Positions 39,675 through 49,398 are shown, counted from the first letter of the stretch. The stretch: DNA of 64,000 bases from Micromonospora sp. CP22 (GCF_009712475.1 NZ_VCJO01000015.1:1-64000), one strand, 5' to 3'. Made by a program: numbers and translations. The notes: generated from the sequence alone by a model not told the origin.

Positions 39675-41102
39675 TCACTCAAGCTGGTGGGCTCGGGTTT
39701 GCAGCAGGTGCCGTACGTCGGTGATGTCCTTCGGCGAGGTACGCGCGGCGAGCCAGTACATGATGCCGGTGGGGATGAAGAAGAGTTGAAAGGCGGCCAG
39801 CCCGACGGCGTAGTTCAACGGCGGCGGGAAGGCCACCCGCAGCCCGTGGAACGCCACCCCGACCAGGCCGTTGCCGGCCGCCCGCCCCACCCCGTTCACC
39901 AGGTTGCCCAGGCTGTAGACGGTGCCCCGGTGCTCCGGCGGGTTCACGTCGGCGATCAGCGCGAACCAGTTCGGCGAGTTCGCCGAGGTCAGCGCCAGAG
40001 CCAGCAGCGCGGCGACCAGGCTCAGCCCGACGGTCGGTTCGGTGACCACACTGGCCAGCACCGCCTGCACGACCGCGCCGGTGGCGGCACCGTCGGGCAC
40101 GTCGACGCGGATCGGCACGAAGAACAACACCAGGTAGAACGGAAGCGCGGCGAAGATGCCGACGGCGGCGACCATGGCCCGCCCCGAGGGCGTACGCCGT
40201 TGCAGCGCGTCGCCGATCAACCCGCCGACGATGGAGAGCACCCCGCCCAGCTGGAACAGCGTGGCGAAGACGCTGCCCACCACGATGGCGGTGGCCTCCG
40301 AGTAGCCCTGGTCCTGAGCCCGCTGGTTGAACAGGTACGGCAGCCAGACCAGTGAACCGAAGGCGGCCTGCGCGGTGAGGCCCTGGAGGATGAGCCACCG
40401 GTTGGTCCGCCGCCCCAGGATGACGGGCAGGTCGGTCCGGCTGATCCGGTAGTCGTAGTCGGCGCCGACGGCGAGCGCGTCGGCCAGGGCCGGCTCGCTC
40501 TGGCCGCGCCGGATGTCGTACGTGAACAGGTAGGCCGCCGTGGCGACCAGGCCCACGACCGTGAGCACCAGGAACGGCCGACGCCAGTCGGCCGCGCCGA
40601 GCAGACCCCCGACGAGGGTGCCGGCCAGGGTGCCGGCTCCCTGGGAGAGCCCCCAGAAGCTCATCACCAGGCCCCGGCGGCGAGGCGTGATGAGGTCGGT
40701 GACGACCGAGAAGCCGACCGATCCGACCGCGCCGAGACCCACCGCGGCGAGCAGTTGCGCGGCGAGGAAGGTGGGATAGTTCCCGGCCAGAGCGCTGCCG
40801 CCGGTGCCGGCCGCCCAGAGCAGCGTGCCGATCATGAGCAGGGGCTTGCGGTTGGTGCGGTCCCCGACGTACGCCCAGCCCACCGCCGCCACCGCGCTGA
40901 CCAGGAAGCTGATCGCGGTGACCAGGCCGAGCAGCCGTTGCGGCACGTCGAAGGAGGTGGCGATCGCGCCGTACAACGGCGGCACCAGACCGATCGCCAC
41001 GTTGTCCAGCGAGGCGAGCAGCACGAAGACCACGACGCTGTAGAACCGGTGCGGCGCGCTTCCGCCCCACACCCGCGCGGGTCGGCCGGTGGTCGAGCTC
41101 AT
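39675..41102 (-). CDS. MFS transporter (spinster-type)
   Basis: About 475 aa with 12 predicted helices. The loop 2-3 motif reads AYVGDRTNRKPLLMIG, and the N-terminal half has DNVAIGLVPPLYGAIATSFD. The closest pattern is spinster-like and sugar/lipid MFS proteins. Next to xylB-xylA it could export or import a pentose or an unrelated compound; the substrate is unknown. ATG 41102 is used; TTG 41114 in frame is possible. A strong inverted repeat separates it from xylB. Confidence 0.85.
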   Translation of the reverse strand: MSSTTGRPARVWGGSAPHRFYSVVVFVLLASLDNVAIGLVPPLYGAIATSFDVPQRLLGLVTAISFLVSAVAAVGWAYVGDRTNRKPLLMIGTLLWAAGTGGSALAGNYPTFLAAQLLAAVGLGAVGSVGFSVVTDLITPRRRGLVMSFWGLSQGAGTLAGTLVGGLLGAADWRRPFLVLTVVGLVATAAYLFTYDIRRGQSEPALADALAVGADYDYRISRTDLPVILGRRTNRWLILQGLTAQAAFGSLVWLPYLFNQRAQDQGYSEATAIVVGSVFATLFQLGGVLSIVGGLIGDALQRRTPSGRAMVAAVGIFAALPFYLVLFFVPIRVDVPDGAATGAVVQAVLASVVTEPTVGLSLVAALLALALTSANSPNWFALIADVNPPEHRGTVYSLGNLVNGVGRAAGNGLVGVAFHGLRVAFPPPLNYAVGLAAFQLFFIPTGIMYWLAARTSPKDITDVRHLLQTRAHQLE

Positions 41103-41185
41103 GCGGGCAGCCAACCAGGGCGGGATAACGAGCTGATCACCGGGTCACCCCCGGTCCGACGGCTGCCGTCCGAGACGGCCCCGAT

Positions 41186-41233
41186 CCCGGATCGGGTGGC
41201 GCGCGCCGTGACGCGGATGCCACCCGATCCGGG
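41186..41233 (-). terminator. 15-bp inverted repeat after xylB
   Basis: CCCGGATCGGGTGGC (41186-41200) and its exact complement (41219-41233) enclose 18 bases. It lies seven bases beyond the xylB stop and upstream of the MFS gene on the same strand, so it likely terminates the xylA-xylB transcript. Confidence 0.75.
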
Positions 41234-41239
41234 AACCGG

Positions 41240-42691
41240 TCAGCCCTGGGACAACCGGTCCAGGTGATGTTCCCGGGCCAGCGCGTAGCGCTCCCGGATG
41301 CCGGGCACCGGCTCGGCGGCGTACTCCTCCGTGCCGGACGGTGTCCAGGACGGCGGCTCCCCCGTGCCCAGGGCCAACCACGCCGCCTGCCGGGCGGCAC
41401 CGTCGGCGACGTACTCGCCGGGTGGCGGGACGACCACCGGGCAGCCGAAGACCTGCGCCGCGATCCGGCGCACCGCCGCCGACCGGGCACCGCCGCCGAC
41501 CAGGATCACCCGGCGTACGGTCGCCCCCTGGGCGGCCAGTGCGTCGAGGCCGTCGGCGAGGGCGCAGAGCATCCCCTCCACGGCGGCTCGGGCCAGGTGC
41601 GCCGGAGTCGAGGTGCGCAGGGTCAGCCCGTGCACCGCCCCGGTGGCGTCCGGCCGGTTCGGAGTGCGCTCACCCTCCAGGTACGGCACCATGACCAGCC
41701 CGTCCGCGCCGGGTGGCGCGGACAGTGCCAGGTCGGCCAGCTCGTCCAGACTCACCCGCAGCATCCCTGCGGCGGCGTCCAGCACCCGGGCCGCGTTCAG
41801 CGTGCAGACCAGCGGGAGGAACCGGCCGGTCACGTCGGCGAAGCCGGCGACGATACCGCTCGGATCGGCGGCGGGGGCGTCCGCGACGCTGAACACCGTG
41901 CCGGAGGTGCCGATCGACACGACCACGTCACCGGGACCCGCGCCGACGCCGAAGCCGGCGGCGGCGTTGTCCCCGGCGCCCGGCCCGAGCAGCGTCGCCT
42001 CGGAGCCCACGCCGGAGCCCCCCAGGGCCGCCGGAGCGAGGTGCCCGGCGGCCTCGGTGGGACCGAGCACCGTCGGCACCCGCACCACCCGGCCGAGCGC
42101 CTGCTCCAACAGGTCCAGCCGGTACTTCTCGGTGGCCGGGGACCAGTAGCCGGTGCCGCTGGCGTCACTTCGATCGGTACGCAACGCGTCCAGCCCCGGA
42201 GCACCGGCCAACCGCCAGGTCAACCAGTCGTGCGGCAGGCACACCGCCGCCACCCGGGCGGCGTTCTCCGGCTCGTTGCGGGCCAGCCAGCGCAGCTTGG
42301 TGACGGTGAAGCTGGCCACCGGCACGCTGCCCACCGCGTCGGCCCAGAACCGGCGTCCGGCCTGCCCCTCGCCCGCCTCCTGGATCAGCTCCGCCGCCGC
42401 TCCGGCGGAACGGGTGTCGTTCCACAGCAGCGCCGGCCGGATGACCTCCCCGGACTCGTCGAGGCAGACCATGCCGTGCTGCTGGCCGCCCACGGAGACC
42501 GCGGCGACGTCGGCCAACCCACCGGCGGCGTCGATCGCCGTCTGGAGGGCCGACCACCAGGCCGAGGGATCGACCTCGGTGCCGTCCGGGTGCGGTGCCC
42601 GGCCCTGCCGGACCAGGGCACCGGTCTCCGCGTCCCGGACGACCACCTTGCACGACTGGGTGGAGGAGTCCACCCCGGCGACGAGCGGCAT
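41240..42691 (-). CDS. xylB: Xylulokinase
   Basis: 483 aa FGGY-family kinase; phosphorylates D-xylulose with ATP, the second step of the xylose isomerase pathway. ATP-binding and substrate motifs: GVDSSTQSCKVVV, VGGQQHGMVCLD, LLWNDTR, GDNAAAGFG, SIGTSGTVFSV and the FGGY-like C-terminal segment VRRVILVGGGARSAAVRRI. It follows xylA after 13 bp in the same operon. Confidence 0.95.
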   Translation of the reverse strand: MPLVAGVDSSTQSCKVVVRDAETGALVRQGRAPHPDGTEVDPSAWWSALQTAIDAAGGLADVAAVSVGGQQHGMVCLDESGEVIRPALLWNDTRSAGAAAELIQEAGEGQAGRRFWADAVGSVPVASFTVTKLRWLARNEPENAARVAAVCLPHDWLTWRLAGAPGLDALRTDRSDASGTGYWSPATEKYRLDLLEQALGRVVRVPTVLGPTEAAGHLAPAALGGSGVGSEATLLGPGAGDNAAAGFGVGAGPGDVVVSIGTSGTVFSVADAPAADPSGIVAGFADVTGRFLPLVCTLNAARVLDAAAGMLRVSLDELADLALSAPPGADGLVMVPYLEGERTPNRPDATGAVHGLTLRTSTPAHLARAAVEGMLCALADGLDALAAQGATVRRVILVGGGARSAAVRRIAAQVFGCPVVVPPPGEYVADGAARQAAWLALGTGEPPSWTPSGTEEYAAEPVPGIRERYALAREHHLDRLSQG

Positions 42692-42704
42692 GTCGACGCC
42701 CGTC

Positions 42705-43892
42705 TCAGCGTGCGCCGAGCACGTGCTCGACGGCGAGCTGGTTCAACCGGACGAAGCCGAAGCCACGGGCGGCGGTCGCCTGGACGTCGAACTCCTCGAA
42801 CGCGCTGGTGTCGGCGAGCAGTTCGGCGTAGCCCTCGCCGTCGCCGAGGGTCGGCACGGCCAGTTCGGTGACCTTGCTGGCGGCCAGCGCCTCGGCCACC
42901 TCCGGGTCGGCCCGGAACGCCGCGGCGCGCTCCTTGAGCAGCAGGTAGGTGCGCATGTTCGCCTCCGCCGAGGCCCAGACCCCGTCGACGTCCTCGGTGC
43001 GGGAGGGCTTGTAGTCGAAGTGCCTCGGCCCGTCGTAGGCGGGCGCGCCCGCCGGGCCACCGTGCTCCAGCAGGTCGACCAGGGCGAACGCGTTGAGCAG
43101 GTCACCGTGGCCGAAGACCAGGTCCTGGTCGTACTTGATGCCACGCTGACCGTTGAGGTCGATGTGGAACAGCTTGCCCTGCCAGAGCGCCTGGGCGATG
43201 GCGTGGGCGAAGTTCAGCCCGGCCATCTGCTCGTGGCCGACCTCCGGGTTGACGCCGACCCGCTCCGGGTGGGCGAGGGTGGAGATGAACGCCAGGGCGT
43301 GCCCGACGGTGGGCAGCAGGATGTCGCCGCGCGGCTCGTTCGGCTTCGGCTCCAGCGCGAAGCGCAGGTCGTAACCCCGGTCGATGACGTACTGGCAGAG
43401 CAGGTCGACCGCCTCGCGGTAGCGCGCCAGCGCAGCCTGGACGTCCTTGGCCACGTCGTACTCGCCGCCCTCCCGGCCGCCCCACATGACGAAGGTCTTG
43501 GCGCCCAGCTCGGCGGCGAGGTCGATGTTGCGCAGCACCTTACGCAGCGCGTACCGCCGGACGTCGCGGTCGTTGCTGGTGAAGCCGCCGTCCTTGAAGA
43601 CCGGCTGCTGGAACAGGTCGGTGGTGACCATCGGCACCACCAGGCCGGTCTCGTCGAGCGCCTTGCGGAACCGGGCGATCTGGGCGTCCCGGGTGGCGGC
43701 GTCCGAGCCGAACGGCACCAGGTCGTCGTCGTGGAAGGTGACACCGTACGCACCCAGCTCGGCGAGCCGGTGCACCGACTCCACCGGGTCGAGGGCATCG
43801 CGGGTGGCGTGGCCGAACGGGTCGCGGCCCTGCCAGCCGACCGTCCATAGCCCGAAGGAGAACTTGTCGGCAGGGGTGGGACGGGGTGCCAT
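42705..43892 (-). CDS. xylA: Xylose isomerase
   Basis: 395 aa; converts D-xylose to D-xylulose with two divalent metals. Active-site His is in GVTFHDDDL, Trp/metal region in FVMWGGREGGEYD, Glu/Lys region in FALEPKPNEPRGD, and the metal-ligand loop in LNGQRGIKYDQDL. The length is that of actinobacterial enzymes. ATG 43892 is preceded by GGAGG; a longer frame to 43916 is not needed. It is divergent from the ROK regulator and shares its control region. Confidence 0.96.
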   Translation of the reverse strand: MAPRPTPADKFSFGLWTVGWQGRDPFGHATRDALDPVESVHRLAELGAYGVTFHDDDLVPFGSDAATRDAQIARFRKALDETGLVVPMVTTDLFQQPVFKDGGFTSNDRDVRRYALRKVLRNIDLAAELGAKTFVMWGGREGGEYDVAKDVQAALARYREAVDLLCQYVIDRGYDLRFALEPKPNEPRGDILLPTVGHALAFISTLAHPERVGVNPEVGHEQMAGLNFAHAIAQALWQGKLFHIDLNGQRGIKYDQDLVFGHGDLLNAFALVDLLEHGGPAGAPAYDGPRHFDYKPSRTEDVDGVWASAEANMRTYLLLKERAAAFRADPEVAEALAASKVTELAVPTLGDGEGYAELLADTSAFEEFDVQATAARGFGFVRLNQLAVEHVLGAR

Positions 43893-43920
43893 GGCAGACC
43901 TCCGGTGGGGTGTCATCCGC

Positions 43921-43945
43921 TATTTGTTCAGTGGTTGAATTAAAT
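43921..43945. promoter_or_regulatory. Candidate XylR operator
   Basis: TATTTGTTCA-gtgg-TTGAATTAAAT is an A/T-rich imperfect inverted repeat with TTCA/TGAA cores, a pattern typical of ROK-family XylR operators. It lies exactly between the divergent xylA and ROK genes. Confidence 0.6.
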
Positions 43946-43970
43946 GACTGGGATGTGGCAGTGTCAAGGG

Positions 43971-45203
43971 GTGAAGTCACCCGCTGCCCCGGCTGGCGCG
44001 GTGCGGCAGGGCAGCCTGCGTGAGCTGAACCTCGCCCTCGTGCTGGGCCGCATCGCCGCTGCCCGTCGCCCGCCCTCGCGGGCCGCGTTGGCTGCCGACA
44101 CCGGCCTCACCCGGGCCACCGTCTCGGCCGTGGTGGAGGACCTCGTCGCCGGTCGACTCGTCACCGAGGCAGACCCGACACCCCGGGCCGGTGCCGGTCG
44201 TCCGGCGCGCGGTCTGATGCTGGCGGGCGACGGTCCGGCCGGGCTGGGGCTGGAGATCAACGTCGACTACCTGGCCGCGTGCGTGGTCGACCTCGCCGGG
44301 CAGGTCCGACACCACACCGTGCACCGGGTCGACCTGCGCCCCGTCTCCCCGGCCGACGCGCTCGCCCGGCTCGCCGAACTGGCCGGCCGGGCACGCGCCG
44401 ACGCCGAGAGCCAGGGCCTGACCCTGGCCGGCGCGGCCATGGGGGTACCCGGCCTGGTCGACGACGCCGGGCAGGTCCGCCTCGCGCCGAACCTGGGTTG
44501 GCGGGACGTGCCGGTGCCGCAGCTACTGGCCGAGCATCCCCCGCTCACCGAGACCGTCGACGGCGTACCGCCCCTGGTGGTCGACAACGAGGCCAACCTC
44601 GCCGCGCTGGGCGAACTGCACGCCGGTGCCGCACCGGGCACCTTCCTGCACATCTCCGGAGAGGTCGGCATCGGCGCCGGCATCGTGCTGAACGGGGCGC
44701 TGTTCCGGGGCACCCGTGGTTGGAGCGGCGAGATCGGGCACATCCCGGTCCGCCCGGACGGCCCGCCCTGCCGCTGCGGCGGGCGTGGCTGTCTGGAGCT
44801 CTACGCCGGGCAGGAGGCGATCCTGTCCGCCGCCGGTCTGGCCGGAGCCGACCTACCGGCCGACCGGGCGTCCACCCGGCTGACCCAGCTCGCCGAGGCC
44901 GAACACCCCGCCGTCCTGCACGCCCTCGCCGAGGCCGGTACGGCGATCGGGGTCACCGTGGCGAGCGTGGTCAACCTGCTGGACCTCGACACGGTGGTGC
45001 TCGGCGGTGGGTACGCCCCGCTCACCGGTTGGCTCCGGCCTCCCGTCCTGGCCGAGATCGAGCGCCGGGTGCTCACCGCGGCCTGGTCTCCGGTCACCGT
45101 ACGGCCGGCCACCCTCGGCGCCACCGCCGCGTCGGTGGGAGCCGCCGGTTCGGTGGTACGCCGGATCATCGCCCGCCCCGGCGGGTGGCTGGCCCGGCTC
45201 TGA
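43971..45203 (+). CDS. xylR: ROK-family repressor (XylR-type)
   Basis: 410 aa from GTG 43971. The N-terminal winged HTH (LALVLGRIAAARRPPSRAAL, LTRATVSAVVEDLVAGRL) is followed by a ROK sugar-kinase-like domain. The zinc motif is intact as CRCGGRGCLE with GEIGHIPV upstream. Divergence from xylA and the operator between them support control of xylose catabolism, with xylose as inducer. The start is uncertain: AAGGG abuts the GTG, and in-frame ATGs at 43944 and 43953 are alternatives. Confidence 0.88.
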   Translation: MKSPAAPAGAVRQGSLRELNLALVLGRIAAARRPPSRAALAADTGLTRATVSAVVEDLVAGRLVTEADPTPRAGAGRPARGLMLAGDGPAGLGLEINVDYLAACVVDLAGQVRHHTVHRVDLRPVSPADALARLAELAGRARADAESQGLTLAGAAMGVPGLVDDAGQVRLAPNLGWRDVPVPQLLAEHPPLTETVDGVPPLVVDNEANLAALGELHAGAAPGTFLHISGEVGIGAGIVLNGALFRGTRGWSGEIGHIPVRPDGPPCRCGGRGCLELYAGQEAILSAAGLAGADLPADRASTRLTQLAEAEHPAVLHALAEAGTAIGVTVASVVNLLDLDTVVLGGGYAPLTGWLRPPVLAEIERRVLTAAWSPVTVRPATLGATAASVGAAGSVVRRIIARPGGWLARL

Positions 45204-45288
45204 CCCGCTCGCCAGGCACGTCTCGGACCCGCCTCGGTACGCTTGCCTCCAGGCAACCAGCCCTGACCTCGAGGAGTGCACCGCCGGC

Positions 45289-45333
45289 ATGCGTACTGGT
45301 CGACAGCGCCCCGCGCCCGGTGCCCGCCGGTGA
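45289..45333 (+). CDS. Possible 14-aa coupled leader ORF
   Basis: ATG 45289 follows GAGGAG (45271-45276), and the frame encodes MRTGRQRPAPGARR before a stop that overlaps GTG 45330 of the next gene (GTGA). The main gene has no Shine-Dalgarno of its own, so re-initiation from this mini-ORF would explain its translation. The peptide is basic and has no other sign of function. Confidence 0.35.
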   Translation: MRTGRQRPAPGARR

Positions 45334-47009
45334 CCAGCACCCGACAGGGCACCTTCGCCGGTGCCGCCGGTGAGTGGGCCGACGACGAGCGGTCGGCTGG
45401 TCCCGCCACCGGGACACCCCGCTCCAGGCCGTCCGTGGACGCCGACCTCGCTCGTGAGCTGCTCGACGGGCTCGACGAGGCGGTGCTGACCACCGACGAC
45501 GACGGGACGGTCGTGCTGGTCAACGCCAGAGCCGGGGAGCTGCTGCCGGACGTCGTCGTCGGCACCGACCTGGCCGACTGCGCGCTGCCGGCGCTGGCGG
45601 ACGCGGTAGCCGTCGGCGCGGACGACTTCGAGGACGTCCACCACGGCCGACGGCTGCGGGGCGTACGCCGTACGCTGGGCGGCAGCCGCTCCGCCTGGTA
45701 CCTGCGGGACGTCACCGACGAGCACCGTCAGGCCGAGGAACTGCGGGCCGAGCGGTGGCGTACCCGTTTCCTGGCCCGTACCGGCCGTCGACTCGGTCTG
45801 GCGTTGGAGCGGGCGCAGGTGCTACGTGCCGTCGCCACCCTGCCCGTGCCGTACCTGGCCGATCTCGCCCTGGTGGTGCACCTGCCACCGATCCCGACCG
45901 AGCATCGGCCGCACTTCGTGCGGTACACCGCCGACGACACCGCACCGGCCACCGGGGTGGCCGACTGGGACGTGGTCACCGCCGTACCCGGTCTCGCCGA
46001 GGCCCTCGACGGTGAACCCGCCGAACCACGCGCCTGGCCGACCACCGGTCGGGAAGGGCTCCACCCGCTGCTCCCGGCGGGTCCGCACCCGGCCACCAGC
46101 CTGCTGGTCAGCCCGATGCCCGGGGCAGGTCAGACGGCCGGTGCCCTGGTGCTGCTCCGTCGAGCGGAGCGGAGCGGGTTCGACCGCCGCGAGGTGGAGC
46201 TGGTTCGGGAGTTCGCCGCCCGCGCCGGTGCCGCCCTGGCCACCGCACATCTGCACGACGAACAGAGCCATCTCGCCCAGGTGCTCCAGAACAGCCTGCT
46301 GCCGCCGAAACTGCCCACGGTAACCGGCATGAGTCTGGCCGGCGGTTACCGCGCGGCCGGGGACACCCTGCGCATCGGGGGCGACTTCTACGACGTCCTG
46401 CTGACCGGTGACGGTGCCCTGTTCGCCGTCGGAGACGTCTGCGGCAAGGGGGTCGGCGCGGCCGTGCTCACCGGCCGGGTACGCCAGTCGTTGCAGACCC
46501 TGCGGCTGGTCGAGCAGCAGCCGCAGGAACTGCTCCGGCTGCTCGACCGGGCGCTGCTCGACATCCCGGACGCGTCCCGACGCGGCCAGTTCACCACCCT
46601 GCTACTGGGCACCCTGCGGCCCGAGGCCGGGGGCGGGCTACGGGTGCGGATCGCCGGTGGCGGGCATCCGGCACCCCTGGTGATCCGCGCCGACGGCACG
46701 GTGGCAGCGGTCCGGGTGGGCGGCATGCCGGTCGGTGCGCTCGCCGATGCCCGGTTCGCCACCGCTGATCTCCGGCTGGGCCCCGGCGAGCTGCTGTTCA
46801 CGCGTACCGACGGGGTCACCGACGCCCGGGGCGGCCCGCAGGGGACGGAGAGCTTCGGCGAGCAGCGGCTACGCCGGACGCTCGCTGACGGTGCCGGACA
46901 GCCCCCGGCAGCGCTCGTGGAGCGCGTACTCCAGGCGGTCGACACCTGGTGCGCCGGCCACCGCCACGACGACATCGCCATGCTGGCGATCGGCCCGTCC
47001 GGAGACTGA
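45330..47009 (+). CDS. PAS-GAF-PP2C (SpoIIE-type) phosphatase
   Basis: 559 aa. A PAS-like sensor occupies about residues 30-125 (LLDGLDEAVLTTDDDGTVVL), a GAF domain follows (about 150-305), and the C-terminal SpoIIE/PP2C phosphatase has LRIGGDFYDVLL, GDVCGKGVGAAVLTG and HRHDDIAMLAIG. It is a cytoplasmic RsbU/RsbP-like protein that should regulate a sigma factor through a STAS antagonist. No partner genes are adjacent. GTG 45330 is used because the overlapping mini-ORF couples to it; GTG 45276 is an alternative. Confidence 0.88.
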   Translation: MTSTRQGTFAGAAGEWADDERSAGPATGTPRSRPSVDADLARELLDGLDEAVLTTDDDGTVVLVNARAGELLPDVVVGTDLADCALPALADAVAVGADDFEDVHHGRRLRGVRRTLGGSRSAWYLRDVTDEHRQAEELRAERWRTRFLARTGRRLGLALERAQVLRAVATLPVPYLADLALVVHLPPIPTEHRPHFVRYTADDTAPATGVADWDVVTAVPGLAEALDGEPAEPRAWPTTGREGLHPLLPAGPHPATSLLVSPMPGAGQTAGALVLLRRAERSGFDRREVELVREFAARAGAALATAHLHDEQSHLAQVLQNSLLPPKLPTVTGMSLAGGYRAAGDTLRIGGDFYDVLLTGDGALFAVGDVCGKGVGAAVLTGRVRQSLQTLRLVEQQPQELLRLLDRALLDIPDASRRGQFTTLLLGTLRPEAGGGLRVRIAGGGHPAPLVIRADGTVAAVRVGGMPVGALADARFATADLRLGPGELLFTRTDGVTDARGGPQGTESFGEQRLRRTLADGAGQPPAALVERVLQAVDTWCAGHRHDDIAMLAIGPSGD

Positions 47010-47040
47010 CCCGCCGAGCGGTGCCGTCGGTGGGCGCCGG

Positions 47041-47619
47041 TCAGGCCGTCTGTAAGACGGAGGCGTCCCCCGCCGCCCAGTCACGCGACGTCGCGTCGAC
47101 GGCGTGCCGGCTGTGCGCCACCTGGTCCGCGCGGGCCTCCTCAACCTGCCCCACCGGCGACGGCACCACCCGCGTGCGGGCGGCATCGTCGAAGGCGCGC
47201 AGACCGCGCAGCAGCGCCTCCCGCGACTCGGGCGGCATGTCGGCCAGGACCGCCGCCAGGTGCCGACGGCGGTCGTCGCGCAGCTCGGCCAGCAACCGGC
47301 GGGCCGCGTCGGTCAGGTGCAGTGAGATCTCCCGCCGGTCGGCCCGGCCGGGCTCCCGCTCCAGCATCCCGGCGGCCACCAGCCGGTCGCAGAGCCGGCT
47401 GGCCGACGAGAGCAGCATGTCCAGGCCGGTGGCGAGACGCCGCAGGTTGATCCCGTCGTGCCGCTCGACGAGCATGACGGCGCGGAGCTGGACGGTGGAG
47501 ATCCGGTTGGCGGTCCGTTCCCGCGCACCGTCCCAGACTGTCAGCAGTGCACCCGCCGCGGTGTCCAGCTCGGCAGCCATACTCATCGTGGGTCCGGGTG
47601 GACCATGCAGTTCCGCCAT
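47041..47619 (-). CDS. MarR-family transcriptional regulator
   Basis: 192 aa. The winged-helix core LRRLATGLDMLLSSASRLCD, then RLVAAGMLEREPGRADRREI and LHLTDAARRLL matches MarR proteins, with the DR-R wing motif. Its target is unknown; it converges on the PP2C gene and is followed by no efflux gene. The start ATG 47619 (MAELHGPPGP) lacks a strong Shine-Dalgarno; an internal ATG at MSMAAEL is possible. Confidence 0.87.
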   Translation of the reverse strand: MAELHGPPGPTMSMAAELDTAAGALLTVWDGARERTANRISTVQLRAVMLVERHDGINLRRLATGLDMLLSSASRLCDRLVAAGMLEREPGRADRREISLHLTDAARRLLAELRDDRRRHLAAVLADMPPESREALLRGLRAFDDAARTRVVPSPVGQVEEARADQVAHSRHAVDATSRDWAAGDASVLQTA

Positions 47620-47726
47620 GGTGCGCCTGAGCGTACTCCGATTCCGTCCCGGGTTGGGCCTGCGATACAGCAGAACCGGAGCACGCGGTAGCCGGCGACC
47701 GCCTCCGTGCGGTACGTCCCCGACGA

Positions 47727-49202
47727 TCAGTACGCGCCCCGACTGTTGACCACCGCACCGATGGTCTTCCACAGGATGGTCAGATCGGCGGCCAGCGACC
47801 AGTTCTCCACGTAGTAGAGATCGAGCCGGATGCCGTCCTCCCAGCTCAGGTCGGATCGCCCGCTGACCTGCCAGAGCCCGGTCATGCCCGGTTTGACCAG
47901 CAACCGACGGGCGACGTCCCCGTCGTAGCGGGCCACCTCGGAGGGCAGCGGCGGCCGGGGACCGACCAGGCTCATCTGCCCCAGCAGGACGTTGACCAGC
48001 TGCGGCAGTTCGTCCAGCGACCACTTGCGCAACAACCGGCCGATCCGGGTCACCCGGGGGTCGTCTCTCATCTTGAACAGCAGGCCGTCGGTCTCGTTGC
48101 GGGAGGCCAACTCCGCCAGCAGCGCGTCGGCGTTGACCACCATCGTGCGGAACTTGAAGACGCCGAACTCCTTGCCGCCCTGCCCGACCCGGGTCTGCCG
48201 GAACAGCACCGGGCCCCGACTGTCCAGCTTCACGGCCAACGCGATGACCACCAGCAGGGGTAGCAGCAGCGCCAACGCGACCAGTGACACCGACCGGTCG
48301 ACGAAGCCCTTCACCAGCTTGCGGACGCCCCGGAACTCGGGTGCCTCCACGTGGATCAGCGGTAGGCCGGCGACCGGCCGGGTGTGGATGCGCGGACCCG
48401 CGACGTCGGTCAGCGCGGGAGCCAACACCAGGTCGACGCCGGTGCCCTCCAGTTGCCAGCCGAGCCGACGCAGCCGGGTGGCGGTGAGTTCCCCGCAGGC
48501 GGTGACGGCGACGGTGTCCGCGCCGATCGCGGCGGCGGCCTCCGGGATGGCCCGGAACGAACCGACCACGGGCACGTCGCCGAGCCGCTGCGCGACCGGT
48601 GCGAGCAGCGCGTCCGGGATGCAGGCACCGACCACGTGATAGCCGGCGTACGGCTCACGGCGCAGGGTGTGCACCAACTCCAGCACGTGGGCGGTGTCAC
48701 CGACCACCAACACCCGCCGCGACCAGCCCAGCCCCTGCGAGCGGGCGCGGTGCAGACGCTTACGGGCGGCGAACCGGGCCACCTCCAGACCGATCGTGCC
48801 CACTGCGAAGGAGATGGCCAAAAAGCCCCGGGAGACGCCGACGTCGGCGACGTAGCCCGCGATGGCGGTGGCACCGGCGAGCCGCAGACTCGCCATGCTC
48901 ACCCGCCGGTACTCGTCGGCGCCGTACCCCACCACCCGGTCGTCGTAGCAGCGCAGGGCCTTCAACGAGATCAGCCAGGCCAGGACCAGCGCCGGGGCGA
49001 CCAGGACGTACGGCACCGGGCCACGGGGCGCGGCCTCGCCGAACCGGACGGCGTAGCCGACCAGTACCGCCACCGCCAACACGACGGTGTCCAGCACGAC
49101 CAGGGTCCTGATGTACGTCCGCTGGTCGGTGCGTACCGGTGGCGGGGGGTTGTGCGGTTGCGATGACGATCTGACCGGGGTCAACAGCGTCGCCGAGGTC
49201 AC
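47727..49202 (-). CDS. Undecaprenyl-phosphate sugar-phosphate transferase
   Basis: 491 aa polyprenyl-phosphate hexose-1-phosphate transferase (WbaP/CpsE type). Four N-terminal helices, a CoA-binding-like middle domain (RVLVVGDTAHVLELVHTLRR) and a fifth helix precede the catalytic domain: FGVFKFRTMVVNADALL, RVTRIGRLLRKWSLDELPQL, MSLVGPRPPLPSEV and TGLWQVSGRSDL. It starts exopolysaccharide or glycan assembly on the inner membrane. GTG 49202 follows GGGAGGG. No other polysaccharide genes are in the window. Confidence 0.93.
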   Translation of the reverse strand: MTSATLLTPVRSSSQPHNPPPPVRTDQRTYIRTLVVLDTVVLAVAVLVGYAVRFGEAAPRGPVPYVLVAPALVLAWLISLKALRCYDDRVVGYGADEYRRVSMASLRLAGATAIAGYVADVGVSRGFLAISFAVGTIGLEVARFAARKRLHRARSQGLGWSRRVLVVGDTAHVLELVHTLRREPYAGYHVVGACIPDALLAPVAQRLGDVPVVGSFRAIPEAAAAIGADTVAVTACGELTATRLRRLGWQLEGTGVDLVLAPALTDVAGPRIHTRPVAGLPLIHVEAPEFRGVRKLVKGFVDRSVSLVALALLLPLLVVIALAVKLDSRGPVLFRQTRVGQGGKEFGVFKFRTMVVNADALLAELASRNETDGLLFKMRDDPRVTRIGRLLRKWSLDELPQLVNVLLGQMSLVGPRPPLPSEVARYDGDVARRLLVKPGMTGLWQVSGRSDLSWEDGIRLDLYYVENWSLAADLTILWKTIGAVVNSRGAY

Positions 49203-49350
49203 CAGCCCTCCCACTTCGCTAGCCGACGGCACGGGCCCGGCCGGGTTGAGGCCGGGTCTGCCAATGCACGACGACATCCTGCCCTGACAACCATGACTAC
49301 CAATTGCTTCCGACGTATTGCCGTCAGTTTCCAAGGCGTAGGACAGCGAG

Positions 49351-49398
49351 GAAGAGGGCCGGTGGAATCGGCGGAAACCGGTACCACAGGCCCTCTTC
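49351..49398 (-). terminator. Hairpin terminator after VWA gene
   Basis: GAAGAGGGCC (49351-49360) pairs with GGCCCTCTTC (49389-49398); inner bases GGT/ACC extend the stem. It lies 15 bases beyond the stop of the VWA gene. Confidence 0.7.

Noticed and set aside
39425..39682. A short minus-strand ORF across the nested palindrome
   Set aside because: Its apparent peptide only reflects the palindromic repeat sequence and part of the antisense of aglA.
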